Shown here one piece after another: positions 20,756 through 28,649 of a stretch of 64,000 nucleotides of DNA (the first letter of the stretch is position 1; every line of letters starts with the position of its first letter). The notes beneath the pieces are model-generated. The model ran no database searches. It had not been told where the DNA came from and saw only the letters and a list, made by a program, of their open reading frames with translations. The stretch covers positions 1 through 64,000 of the forward strand of contig NZ_JOGR01000005.1 of NCBI RefSeq assembly GCF_000719515.1. The letters are read 5' to 3'. The translations under genes were made by a program, and so were the position numbers. The stretch comes from Glycomyces sp. NRRL B-16210. GTDB taxonomy: Bacteria > Actinomycetota > Actinomycetes > Mycobacteriales > Micromonosporaceae.

Positions 20756-20811
20756 CATGGCCGACCTGGCACAAATGGGTCACATGGAGACATCTACGCT
20801 GAGAGGTGACA

Positions 20812-21204
20812 GTGATTCGTCTTATCGCCAAAACCGCCGTCGCGGCAGCCGCCGCCGGTGTCCTGGCCGCGGGTGCGGCCGCACCCGCCTTCGCCGCGGG
20901 TTCGGCTCCGACCGAAGGGGCCGGCTACGACCCGTCCGACTTCGGCGGCGTCAACTTCCTGTCGAACCTGTGCATCGGCAACTGGAGCGGCGACGTCATC
21001 AGCCTGCTCAACGTCGCCAAGAGCGACGTCACCAACCTCTGCAACGGTTGGGACCAGAACCCGAACGGCGTCAACGTCGCCTCGAACATCTGCGCGCTGA
21101 ACTGGGACTGGAGCAACGCCGCGAGCCTGGGCCTGCTCGGCGTCTCCGACGTCGACAACGTCTGCAACTGGACGTCCGAGGAACTGGCCGCCGCGAGCGA
21201 GTAG
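20812..21204 (+). CDS. Small secreted protein with two cysteine-pair repeats
   Basis: I do not recognise a named family. The 130-residue product has a clear signal peptide (1-28, ending APAFA) and two tandem repeats of about 35 residues. The first spans 46-80 (GVNFLSNLC through VTNLCNGW) and the second 86-120 (GVNVASNIC through VDNVCNW). Each repeat holds one cysteine pair: C54/C77 and C94/C118. The mature part is Asn-, Ser- and Trp-rich and acidic. The two-cysteine, hydrophobic-polar pattern recalls chaplin and rodlin surface proteins of streptomycetes, but the motif is not a chaplin domain. GAGAGG upstream favours the GTG used here; a GTG two codons earlier is possible. Confidence 0.72.
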   Translation: MIRLIAKTAVAAAAAGVLAAGAAAPAFAAGSAPTEGAGYDPSDFGGVNFLSNLCIGNWSGDVISLLNVAKSDVTNLCNGWDQNPNGVNVASNICALNWDWSNAASLGLLGVSDVDNVCNWTSEELAAASE

Positions 21205-21217
21205 CGGCGACGAACTT

Positions 21218-21247
21218 CGGGGCGGCCACCTCGCGGTGGCCGCCCCG
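21218..21247 (+). terminator. Hairpin after the small secreted protein gene
   Basis: Thirteen-base perfect arms (CGGGGCGGCCACC and its complement) flank a TCGC loop, 14 bp after the stop. No T run follows. Confidence 0.7.
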
Positions 21248-21294
21248 ATGCCGTCCCCGGGCTCACCCTTCCCGGTCGCGGCCAATCAAGCCTT

Positions 21295-21312
21295 CCCGGC
21301 CCGGAGGCCGGG
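21295..21312 (-). terminator. Hairpin after the GH9 cellulase gene
   Basis: CCCGGCC and GGCCGGG flank a four-base loop seven bases beyond the GH9 stop codon on the minus strand. Weak, no T run. Confidence 0.45.
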
Positions 21313-21318
21313 CCCTTC

Positions 21319-23931
21319 TCAACTCACCGTGCAGACGACCGACGCGGGTGCGACCGTCTCGCCCTCGCCCTTCGTCCCGATGAACCCGAACGTGAACGTC
21401 CGGCCCGATTGCAGCGTGTGGCCGCCGCCGACCGCCGAGACGGACACGATCTGCCCGTCCTGGCTCAGGTCGGCGCTCCAGAACTGCGTCACCGTCTGCC
21501 CGGCGGGAAGCTCCCACCGCAGCGCCAGCCCGTCGAGCGGGGCGTCGCCGGTGTTCGTGACGATCACCTGCGCGGTGAACCCGGTGGCCCACTGCCCGTT
21601 GATGAGGTACTGGACGTCGCAGTTCGGCGCCGACGGCTCCGGGACCCCGCTCTGGTCGGCCGCGAAGCTCGCGACCTGCGACAGCGAGGCGTTCCAGTTG
21701 ATCGTCAGCTCGTTCGTCGCCCACGACCCGATGTCGTCGATGTAGCAGGCCTGCGGCGCGCAGCCGGTCAGCCAGCGCTGCGCGACCGGGTCCCACGAGA
21801 AGGTGTCGGAGTTCGGACCGCCCGAGAGCGTCCCGGCCGGCGGGTTCGGCAGGCTCGGGTCGAGCTGGTTGGCGTACCAGCGGCTGTGCTGGTTCTTCGA
21901 GTAGTGCGAGCCGTAACCGGTCACGTACGAGTTCCCGAGCGCGTTGCGGCCCAGGATGTAGTCCAGACCCGAGAACACGCCGTCGCGGTAGCTCGTGTCG
22001 CCGGTCAGGTCGAACGCCGCCCCGACCACCACGAGCTGGTTGAGCACCACGCTCGTCGAACCCCACTCGAAGCCGTCGGCCCCGTAGCCGAGGTCCCACG
22101 GGCTCGCGTCCTGCGCGGCCAGGTACACGTCGGCACCGGCCACCACCTGGGCGATCACGTCGTCGCGGCCCGGCAGCTCGTTCGGCACCAGCGCGAGGTC
22201 GAGCTTCGCGAGCTGCGCGACCGAGCCCCACCAGAAGCCGCCGTCGCTGAAGACGTCCGCCTCGTGGTGCTCAGAGGCGAGCACGTCGTCGGCGTAGGCC
22301 TGCTCGCCGGTGGTCAGGAACAGCTCCGTCGCGGCCCAGTAGAACTCGTCGGTGACGTCGTCGTCCCCGTAGGGACCGCCGCCCGCGCCCCGGTCGATCG
22401 CGTAGACCTCGGGGTTGGCCAGCGCCGCCGCGTAAGCGGTCTCGGCCGCCTCCAGGGCCTGCGCCGCGAACTCGGCGTCGAACGGCTCGAACAGCCGCGC
22501 GGCCTGGGCCGCGGTGGCGGCCAGGTTCAGCGTCGCCGCCGTCGAAGGCGGCTCCAGGAACCGCTCTTCCGGGTCGTCGGCCGGCATGAGCGGCAGTCCG
22601 GTCCAGTTCTCGTCGTGGATCTTGTGGTGGGCCATGCCCGCCAGCTCCTGGCCGGCCGGAACCTGCATCGACAGCAGGAACTCCAGCTCCCAGCGGGCCT
22701 CGTCGAGGACGTCGGGGACGCCGTCGCCGTGCTCGGGGATGCGCAGGGTGCCGTCCGCGAGCCGCTCGGCGTCGCCGGTCGGGGCGTGGAGCGCCCGCTC
22801 GTAGATCGACAGGAGCTGCGCGACCGAGATGCCGCCGTTGACCACGTACTTGCCGTGGTCGCCCGCGTCGTACCAGCCGCCGCGCACGTCGAGCGTGTAG
22901 TCGCAGGCCCCGCCGTAGCAGGTGACCGCGCCGTCGCCGAGGTTCGGGGCGACGTCCAGGTGCCCGGCCTCGCGGCCGTAACCGGGGGCGATCTCCTCCT
23001 CGATGGCGATGCCCGAGCGCTGCGGGTAGTAGAACGACAGCGCGTCGACGGCCAGGTCGGCGTACGCCTCGGTGCCGCCGATCGCGAACGGGTAAGAAGT
23101 CTCCTCGTCGGCGGTGAGCGTGAAGCCCTCGCCGGCGGTGTCGACGCCCGAGAAGTCGATGACGTGCACCGACTCGCCCGAGGTGGACTCGGGGCCGTGC
23201 GGGACCGTCTCGCCCTCGGCGACGAGCGCGCCGTCGGCGTCGTGGAGCTCCCACGCGACGGCTTCCTCGGACTCGGTCACGAGCGTGGCCCGCTTGGGGG
23301 CGTCGAGCACGTAACCGACCTGGTTGACCCGCACGCGCGGGCCGGTGTCGGGGTCGTAGACGGGCGGTTCGGCGCCGGTGAGCAAGGCCACCTCCGAGAG
23401 ACAGAACTGCCAGGGCTCGGCGTTGCGGCCGATCTGGAACGCGAGCTGCGCGTCCGGCCAGTCGGCGCTGGCGGTGAAGGCGTAGCTGAACTGCTGCGCC
23501 TCGGTGGTGAACGCCGGGAACTCCTCCAGGGCGGTCAGCCACGGGTCGACCGGCTGCTGGACGAGCGCGCGGACGCTGACCTCGGTCGAGGCCCGGGCGG
23601 TGAACTGGAGTTCGTAGGACTCGCCGGTGACCAGCGGCAGGTCGTCCTGGCCGACGATGGCGTCCCAGGGGTTCAAGGTGTCACCGGGTACGTCGATGCA
23701 CCATTCGCCGTCGGCCACTTCGCCGGTGAGGTTCTCGGTGACCCACCAGCCGGTGTCGCCGTCGGCGAAGTCGCCGTTGACCACCAGGTTGGTCGGTTCC
23801 TCGTCGTCTTGGGCCATCGCGGTCGGCACGGCGAGTGCCAGGCCCACCGCGAAGGCGGACGCCGTGGCGATCGCGAGGCTGCGACGTCGGCGCAGGGGCC
23901 GAATCGCGCTTGATAGAGCTGGTCGCGGCAT
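21319..23931 (-). CDS. Secreted multidomain cellulase, CBM4/9-Ig-GH9-CBM2
   Basis: The 870-residue exported enzyme should cleave beta-1,4-glucan. After a signal peptide (1-40, ending PTAMA) come a CBM4/9-type carbohydrate-binding module (about 45-185, starting LVVNGDFADGDTGWW), an Ig-like CelD N-terminal domain (about 198-285), the GH9 catalytic domain (about 287-760) and a C-terminal CBM2 (about 775-870). The catalytic aspartates are D355/D358 in GGWYDAGDHGKYV; the proton-donor glutamate is in WATNELTINWN. I use the ATG giving MPRPALSS, preceded by GGAGGAG; an in-frame TTG six codons upstream overlaps that site. A LacI-type operator sits at its transcription start. Confidence 0.92.
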   Translation of the reverse strand: MPRPALSSAIRPLRRRRSLAIATASAFAVGLALAVPTAMAQDDEEPTNLVVNGDFADGDTGWWVTENLTGEVADGEWCIDVPGDTLNPWDAIVGQDDLPLVTGESYELQFTARASTEVSVRALVQQPVDPWLTALEEFPAFTTEAQQFSYAFTASADWPDAQLAFQIGRNAEPWQFCLSEVALLTGAEPPVYDPDTGPRVRVNQVGYVLDAPKRATLVTESEEAVAWELHDADGALVAEGETVPHGPESTSGESVHVIDFSGVDTAGEGFTLTADEETSYPFAIGGTEAYADLAVDALSFYYPQRSGIAIEEEIAPGYGREAGHLDVAPNLGDGAVTCYGGACDYTLDVRGGWYDAGDHGKYVVNGGISVAQLLSIYERALHAPTGDAERLADGTLRIPEHGDGVPDVLDEARWELEFLLSMQVPAGQELAGMAHHKIHDENWTGLPLMPADDPEERFLEPPSTAATLNLAATAAQAARLFEPFDAEFAAQALEAAETAYAAALANPEVYAIDRGAGGGPYGDDDVTDEFYWAATELFLTTGEQAYADDVLASEHHEADVFSDGGFWWGSVAQLAKLDLALVPNELPGRDDVIAQVVAGADVYLAAQDASPWDLGYGADGFEWGSTSVVLNQLVVVGAAFDLTGDTSYRDGVFSGLDYILGRNALGNSYVTGYGSHYSKNQHSRWYANQLDPSLPNPPAGTLSGGPNSDTFSWDPVAQRWLTGCAPQACYIDDIGSWATNELTINWNASLSQVASFAADQSGVPEPSAPNCDVQYLINGQWATGFTAQVIVTNTGDAPLDGLALRWELPAGQTVTQFWSADLSQDGQIVSVSAVGGGHTLQSGRTFTFGFIGTKGEGETVAPASVVCTVS

Positions 23932-23954
23932 GGGGGTGCTCTCCTCCAAGGGTT

Positions 23955-23968
23955 TGGGAGCGATACCA
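23955..23968. promoter_or_regulatory. CebR/LacI-type operator of the GH9 cellulase
   Basis: TGGGAGCGATACCA is a near-palindrome that differs at two positions from the perfect site TGGTAGCGCTACCA in front of the GH6 cellulase and resembles the streptomycete CebR box TGGGAGCGCTCCCA. It lies across the predicted transcription start, 23 bp before the start codon. Confidence 0.78.
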
Positions 23969-23973
23969 CGACC

Positions 23974-24002
23974 ATCTTGTCATCGAAATTCATGAATGTC
24001 AA
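23974..24002 (-). promoter_or_regulatory. Promoter of the GH9 cellulase gene
   Basis: On the minus strand a perfect TTGACA is followed by a 17-bp spacer and CAAGAT. The CebR-like operator begins five bases downstream of the -10, so a bound repressor would block initiation. Confidence 0.65.
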
Positions 24003-24070
24003 TAAGTCTTTTCGATTTCCCGTTCGACACCCCTTCGCAGTGCCCCTCCCGCGCACCGGAATCGGCGGAC

Positions 24071-25120
24071 TCACCGCGAGGGCGGACCGCTCGTACCCCT
24101 CACGACCAGCTTGGACTCCAGTTTGAGTATCGCGCCCGACTCCCTTTCGCCCCGCAGCTGCTCGTCCGCGGCGGCCACCGCCGACTGCGCCAGACGCGGC
24201 ACGTCCTGGCGCACCGTCGTCAGATCGATATGGCTCAGACCCGCGACGTGGCTGTCGTCGTAGCCGACGATCGAGACCTGCTCGGGGACCTTCACCCCCG
24301 CCCGCGTGAGCACGTCGAGCACCCCGATCGCGCACAGGTCGTTCGCCGCGAACACGGCCGTGGGCAGCGGATTCTCCTCTTTCAAGAGCAACTGCGCCGC
24401 CTCGACGCCGCCTTCTTCGAAGTGGTTGCCCGGCAGGATCCGCATCCGGTCCTCCAGGCCGTGGGAGCGCATCGCGTCCCGGTAGGCCCGCCGCCGCTCC
24501 GGTCCGCCGGGCTTGTTCCCCCCGTCGACGTGCACGATGTCCCGATGCCCAAGCTCCACAAGGTAATCGATCACCTCGCGGGCGCCCGGGCGATCGTACG
24601 AGGTCACCGCGTCCACCCCGGCGTCCTTGACCTGGCGCCCGATCAGCACCGTCGGCAGCCGCGCTCCCAGCGACCGCACCGCCTCGTCCGGGATCGTCGG
24701 CCCGCACAGCAGCAGCGCCTCGCTGCGGTGCCCGATCAGCGCCTCGATCGCCTTGTGCTCGTCCCGCGTCGGCACCGCCGCGCTGAGCACCAGGTCGTAG
24801 CCGAGCTCCTCGGCCGCCGGGTAGATCGCCTCCACGAGGTCCACGTGGTAGGGGTTCCGCGCCGTGAACAGCACCCCCAGCACCTTGCTGCGCCCGCGCG
24901 CGAGCAGCCGCGCGGCCATGTCGGGCTTGTACCCCAGCCGCGAGGCCGCCGCGAAGACCCGCTCGCGCGTCTCCGGGCTCGCCCCGGGCTGGCCGCGGAA
25001 CACCAGCGACACCAGCGCCCGCGAGACGCCGACCTCGGCCGCCACGTCCGCCATCGTCGGTTTGCGCGACCGCGGTGCCGGGGAGCGGTCTGCGGATCTC
25101 CGTGCGCGTCGGGGACTCAT
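24071..25120 (-). CDS. LacI family transcriptional repressor (CebR-like)
   Basis: The 349-residue regulator has an N-terminal helix-turn-helix (about 23-75, TMADVAAEVGVSRALVSLVF) and a periplasmic-binding-protein-like sensor domain for a sugar ligand. The basic first 20 residues are an extension. It lies directly upstream of the GH9 gene on the same strand, with the GH9 promoter in between. The CebR-like boxes at both cellulase promoters make it the obvious candidate for a cellobiose- or cello-oligosaccharide-responsive repressor. That link is inferred from position. GGAAAGGA precedes the ATG. No clear copy of the box was found at its own promoter. Confidence 0.85.
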   Translation of the reverse strand: MSPRRARRSADRSPAPRSRKPTMADVAAEVGVSRALVSLVFRGQPGASPETRERVFAAASRLGYKPDMAARLLARGRSKVLGVLFTARNPYHVDLVEAIYPAAEELGYDLVLSAAVPTRDEHKAIEALIGHRSEALLLCGPTIPDEAVRSLGARLPTVLIGRQVKDAGVDAVTSYDRPGAREVIDYLVELGHRDIVHVDGGNKPGGPERRRAYRDAMRSHGLEDRMRILPGNHFEEGGVEAAQLLLKEENPLPTAVFAANDLCAIGVLDVLTRAGVKVPEQVSIVGYDDSHVAGLSHIDLTTVRQDVPRLAQSAVAAADEQLRGERESGAILKLESKLVVRGTSGPPSR

Positions 25121-25389
25121 CGCACCGTCGTCCTTTCCGTTGGAGCTTCCTTGAAATTTGCACTATCCATTGCCTGACCTGCGAACACGATCGACCGAGT
25201 CTAACCGGCCGCGCCCTGTCGGAGCGTCCCCGCGAATCGTGATCAATCACCCGATTCCAAGCGCCCCAGCGGCTTCGAAGCCGCCTTTGCGGCCCTCACG
25301 GCTGCGGCCCCGCGGCCCGCTGCGGGCGCCGCGGCCCAAACGCTGGGACACCACGTCCACCAGGTGCCGAATCACACCCGTCCCAGTGG

Positions 25390-25395
25390 CAGACT
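25390..25395 (+). promoter_or_regulatory. -10-like hexamer of aroC
   Basis: CAGACT ends seven bases before the aroC GTG. There is no Shine-Dalgarno, so the transcript is probably leaderless. Confidence 0.35.
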
Positions 25396-25402
25396 TGACG
25401 GC

Positions 25403-26581
25403 GTGTTGCGATGGATGACTGCTGGAGAATCACACGGGCCCGAACTCGTGGTCACGCTCGACGGCCTGCCCGCCGGCATTGAGCTGACCACCGAAGCCGT
25501 GGCCGCCGAACTCGCCCGCAGGCGCCTCGGCTACGGCCGCGGCGCCCGCATGAAGTTCGAGGCCGACGTCGTCAACTTCATCGGCGGCGTCCGCCACGGC
25601 CGCACCCTCGGCTCGCCCGTCGCCGTCCGCATCGGCAACTCCGAGTGGCCCAAGTGGGAGACGGTCATGGCCGCCGACCCGGTCGACCCCGACGAACTCG
25701 CCGGGATCGCCCGCAACGCCCCCCTCACCCGCCCCCGCCCCGGCCACGCCGACCTCGCCGGGATGCAGAAGTACGACCACGACGACGCCCGCCCGATCCT
25801 CGAGCGCGCCTCCGCCCGCGAGACCGCCGCGCGCGTCGCCGGCGGCACCGCCGCCAAGGCCTTCCTCAAGCAGGCCTTCGGCATCGACATCGTCTCCCAC
25901 GTCAAGGCCCTCGGCCCCGTCCGCGCCAAGGACGGCCTCGTGCCCACCCCCGCCGACGCCGCCGCCGTGGACGCCGACCCGCTGCGCTGCATGGACCCCG
26001 AGGCCTCGGCCCGCATGGTCGCCGAAGTCGACGCCGCCAAGAAGGACGCCGACACCCTCGGCGGCGTCGTCGAGGTCCTCGCCTACCACCTCCCGCCCGG
26101 CCTCGGCTCCCACGTCCAGTGGGACCGCAAGCTCGACGCCCGCCTCGCCACCGCGCTCATGTCGATCCAGTCGGTCAAGGCCGTCGAGATCGGCGACGGC
26201 CTCATGCAGGCCGCCGTCCGCGGCTCCTCGGCCCACGACGAGATCGTGCCCGGACCCGACGGCGTCGAACGCCTCACAGACCGCGCCGGCGGCCTCGAAG
26301 GCGGCATCACCACCGGCCAGCCGCTGCGCGTCTCGGCCATGCTCAAGCCCATCTCCTCGCTCACCCGCCCGCTGCGCACCATCGACACCGTCACCGGCGA
26401 GGCCACCGAGGCCATCAACCAGCGCTCCGACGTCTGCGCCGTCCCAGCCGGGGCCGTCGTCGCCGAGCACATGGTCGCCTACGTCCTCGCCGAAGCCGCC
26501 CTGGAGAAGTTCGGCGGCGACTCCATCGGCGAATCGCGCCGCAACTTCGAGCACTACGTCGAGAACCTGCGGGTGAAGTAG
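25403..26581 (+). CDS. aroC: Chorismate synthase
   Basis: AroC makes chorismate from 5-enolpyruvylshikimate-3-phosphate using reduced FMN, the last step of the shikimate pathway. The 392-residue protein starts at the GTG giving the conserved LRWMTAGESHGPEL. Other family landmarks are RRLGYGRGARMKFE and the segment GHADLAGMQKYDHDDARPILERASAR (quoted in two parts: GHADLAGMQKYDH and DDARPILERASAR). The C-terminus has QRSDVCAVPAGAVVAEHM. An upstream in-frame start would add 13 unrelated residues. It heads the aro operon with aroKB and aroQ. Confidence 0.96.
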   Translation: MLRWMTAGESHGPELVVTLDGLPAGIELTTEAVAAELARRRLGYGRGARMKFEADVVNFIGGVRHGRTLGSPVAVRIGNSEWPKWETVMAADPVDPDELAGIARNAPLTRPRPGHADLAGMQKYDHDDARPILERASARETAARVAGGTAAKAFLKQAFGIDIVSHVKALGPVRAKDGLVPTPADAAAVDADPLRCMDPEASARMVAEVDAAKKDADTLGGVVEVLAYHLPPGLGSHVQWDRKLDARLATALMSIQSVKAVEIGDGLMQAAVRGSSAHDEIVPGPDGVERLTDRAGGLEGGITTGQPLRVSAMLKPISSLTRPLRTIDTVTGEATEAINQRSDVCAVPAGAVVAEHMVAYVLAEAALEKFGGDSIGESRRNFEHYVENLRVK

Positions 26582-26593
26582 CCCGGCTTCCCA

Positions 26594-26619
26594 CCCGGCG
26601 GGCGATCGCGCCCGCCGGG
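26594..26619 (+). other. Intercistronic hairpin between aroC and aroKB
   Basis: Eleven-base arms CCCGGCGGGCG and CGCCCGCCGGG flank an ATCG loop, with no T run. It may attenuate or protect the mRNA end rather than terminate fully. Confidence 0.5.
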
Positions 26620-26645
26620 CCCGCCATCGAACCGGAGTGAAACTG

Positions 26646-28202
26646 ATGAGTCTGGTCGTCATCGTCGGGCCCCCCGGCTCGGGCAAGACCACGATCGGCC
26701 GCGCCCTCGCCGAGGCCCGCGGCGCGCCCTTCCGCGACACCGACGCCGACATCGCCGCCGCCGCGGGCAAGTCCATCCCGGACCTCTTCGTGGACGAGGG
26801 CGAGGACCGCTTCCGCGCGCTCGAACGCGAAGCGGTCCGCCGCGCCGTGGACGAGCACGACGGCGTCCTGGCCCTCGGCGGCGGGGCCGTCATGGCCGAG
26901 GAGACCCGCAAGATCCTCGCCGGCGTCACCGTCGTCCACCTCCGCGTGGACCTCGCCGAAGCGGTCAAGCGCACCGAACTCGACCGCGGCCGCCCGCTCC
27001 TCCAGGTCAACCCGCGCGCCCAGCTCCGCCGGCTCATGGACGAGCGCCTGCCGCTCTACCGCGAGGTCGCCGACATCGAGATCGACACCACCGCAAGGGA
27101 AGTGAGCGAGTTGACCGAGGAGATCGCCTCCCGCCTGGCCGTGCGCACCGTCGTGGTCGGCGACGCCGAGGCCCCCTACGACGTCCTCATCGGACGCGGC
27201 ACCGTCGACCGCCTGCCCGAATACCTCGGCAAGGCCGCCCGCGTCGCCGTCCTCCACACCGCCAGCACCGCCGCCCTCGCCGAACGCGTCGGATCGCTCC
27301 TGCCCGAAGGGGTCGAGGCGACCCTCATGGAACTGCCCGACGCCGAGGACGGCAAGACCGTCGCCGTCGCCGAGCAGTGCTGGGAGGCGCTCGGCGCCGA
27401 AGGCTTCACCCGCACCGACCTCGTCGTCGGCGTCGGCGGGGGAGCGGTGACCGACCTCGCCGGGTTCGTCGCCGCCTGCTGGCTGCGCGGCGTCGCCGTC
27501 GTCCACGTCCCCACCTCGCTGCTCGGCGCGGTCGACGCCGCCGTCGGCGGCAAGACCGGTGTGAACACCGCCGCCGGGAAGAACCTCGTCGGCGCCTTCC
27601 ACCCGCCCCGCGCGGTCCTGGTCGACCTCGACAACTTCGCGACCCTCCCCAGGCGCGACCTCGCCGCGGGCCTCGCCGAGGTCGTCAAGGCCGGATTCAT
27701 CGCCGACCCGGTGATCCTCGACCTCATTGAGGCCGACCCCGAAGCCGCGCTGGACGCCGCCAACCCCGTGCTCGCCGAACTCGTCGAACGCGCCATCGCC
27801 ATGAAGGCCGACGTCGTCGCCTCCGACCTCAAAGAAGGGGGCCTGCGGGCCGTCCTCAACTACGGGCACACCTTCGCCCACGCCGTCGAGAAGCGCGAGC
27901 AGTACCGCTGGCGCCACGGCGACGCCGTCGCCGTCGGCATGGTCTACGCCGCCCACCTCGGCGCGATCACCGGCCGCGCCGACCTGGTCGAGCGCACGAA
28001 GGCGGTGCTCGAAGCCCTCGGCCTGCCCACGACCTACGAGGCGGGCCTGTGGGACGAGCTCTCGGCGGTCATGAAGATCGACAAGAAGAACGTCGGCGCG
28101 ACCCAGCGGTTCGTGCTCCTCGACGCGCTGGCGAAGCCCGTGGTCGTGGACGACGTGACTCCCGAGCAGCAGCGCGAGGCGTATGAGAGGCTGACGGCAT
28201 GA
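26646..28202 (+). CDS. aroKB: Bifunctional shikimate kinase / 3-dehydroquinate synthase (AroK-AroB fusion)
   Basis: One uninterrupted 518-residue frame joins two shikimate-pathway enzymes. Residues 1 to about 165 are shikimate kinase: P-loop GPPGSGKTTIGR, shikimate-site DTDADI, GGGAVM and the lid RGRPLLQ. Residues from about 170 on are 3-dehydroquinate synthase: GVGGGAVTDLAGFVAA (NAD site), TSLLGAVDAAVGGKTGVN, the metal ligand regions KAGFIADP and NYGHTFAHAVEK. CGGAGTGA supports the ATG; a GTG three codons earlier is possible. An internal in-frame GTG near the domain boundary might also give free AroB. Its stop overlaps aroQ (ATGA). Confidence 0.93.
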   Translation: MSLVVIVGPPGSGKTTIGRALAEARGAPFRDTDADIAAAAGKSIPDLFVDEGEDRFRALEREAVRRAVDEHDGVLALGGGAVMAEETRKILAGVTVVHLRVDLAEAVKRTELDRGRPLLQVNPRAQLRRLMDERLPLYREVADIEIDTTAREVSELTEEIASRLAVRTVVVGDAEAPYDVLIGRGTVDRLPEYLGKAARVAVLHTASTAALAERVGSLLPEGVEATLMELPDAEDGKTVAVAEQCWEALGAEGFTRTDLVVGVGGGAVTDLAGFVAACWLRGVAVVHVPTSLLGAVDAAVGGKTGVNTAAGKNLVGAFHPPRAVLVDLDNFATLPRRDLAAGLAEVVKAGFIADPVILDLIEADPEAALDAANPVLAELVERAIAMKADVVASDLKEGGLRAVLNYGHTFAHAVEKREQYRWRHGDAVAVGMVYAAHLGAITGRADLVERTKAVLEALGLPTTYEAGLWDELSAVMKIDKKNVGATQRFVLLDALAKPVVVDDVTPEQQREAYERLTA

Positions 28203-28636
28203 GCGACGCCTCGAAGGTCCTGGTGCTGAACGGCCCCAACCTCAACCGGCTCGGCAAGCGCGAGCCCGCGATCTACGGCTCCCAGACCCTCGCCGACCTT
28301 GAGGCGCTCTGCGTGAAGACCGGCGCCGAACTCGGCCTCGACGTGGACTTCCGCCAGACCAACCATGAAGGCGAACTCCTGGAGTGGCTCCACGAGGCCG
28401 CCGACGGCGATTTTCCCGTGGTCCTCAACGCCGCCGCCTGGACCCACACCTCGGTGGCGGTCGGCGACGCGTGCGCGCAGCTCACGGCCCCGCTCATCGA
28501 GGTCCACCTCTCGAACGTCCATCGGCGCGAGGCGTTCCGCCACCACTCGTACGTCTCGGCCCACGCCGTCGGGGTCATCGCCGGGCTCGGCTCCGGCGGC
28601 TACGTCGCGGCCCTGCGCCACCTCGCCGAGCACTGA
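28199..28636 (+). CDS. aroQ: 3-dehydroquinate dehydratase, type II
   Basis: AroQ dehydrates 3-dehydroquinate to 3-dehydroshikimate as a dodecamer. The 145-residue protein has the type II landmarks LNGPNLNRLGKREPAIYG (catalytic tyrosine and arginine region), RQTNHEGELLEWLHEA, the HTSVAVGDA loop and VHLSNVHRREAFRHHSY with the catalytic histidine. It is translationally coupled to aroKB by a 4-bp overlap and ends 13 bp before the convergent amidohydrolase gene. Confidence 0.96.
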   Translation: MSDASKVLVLNGPNLNRLGKREPAIYGSQTLADLEALCVKTGAELGLDVDFRQTNHEGELLEWLHEAADGDFPVVLNAAAWTHTSVAVGDACAQLTAPLIEVHLSNVHRREAFRHHSYVSAHAVGVIAGLGSGGYVAALRHLAEH

Positions 28637-28649
28637 TCGCGCCGACTGC

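Noticed and set aside
25140..25153. Self-operator of the LacI-type regulator (TTGGAGCTTCCTTG)
   Set aside because: It has only a short GGAGC/TTCC core and lacks the 14-bp geometry of the two cellulase operators.
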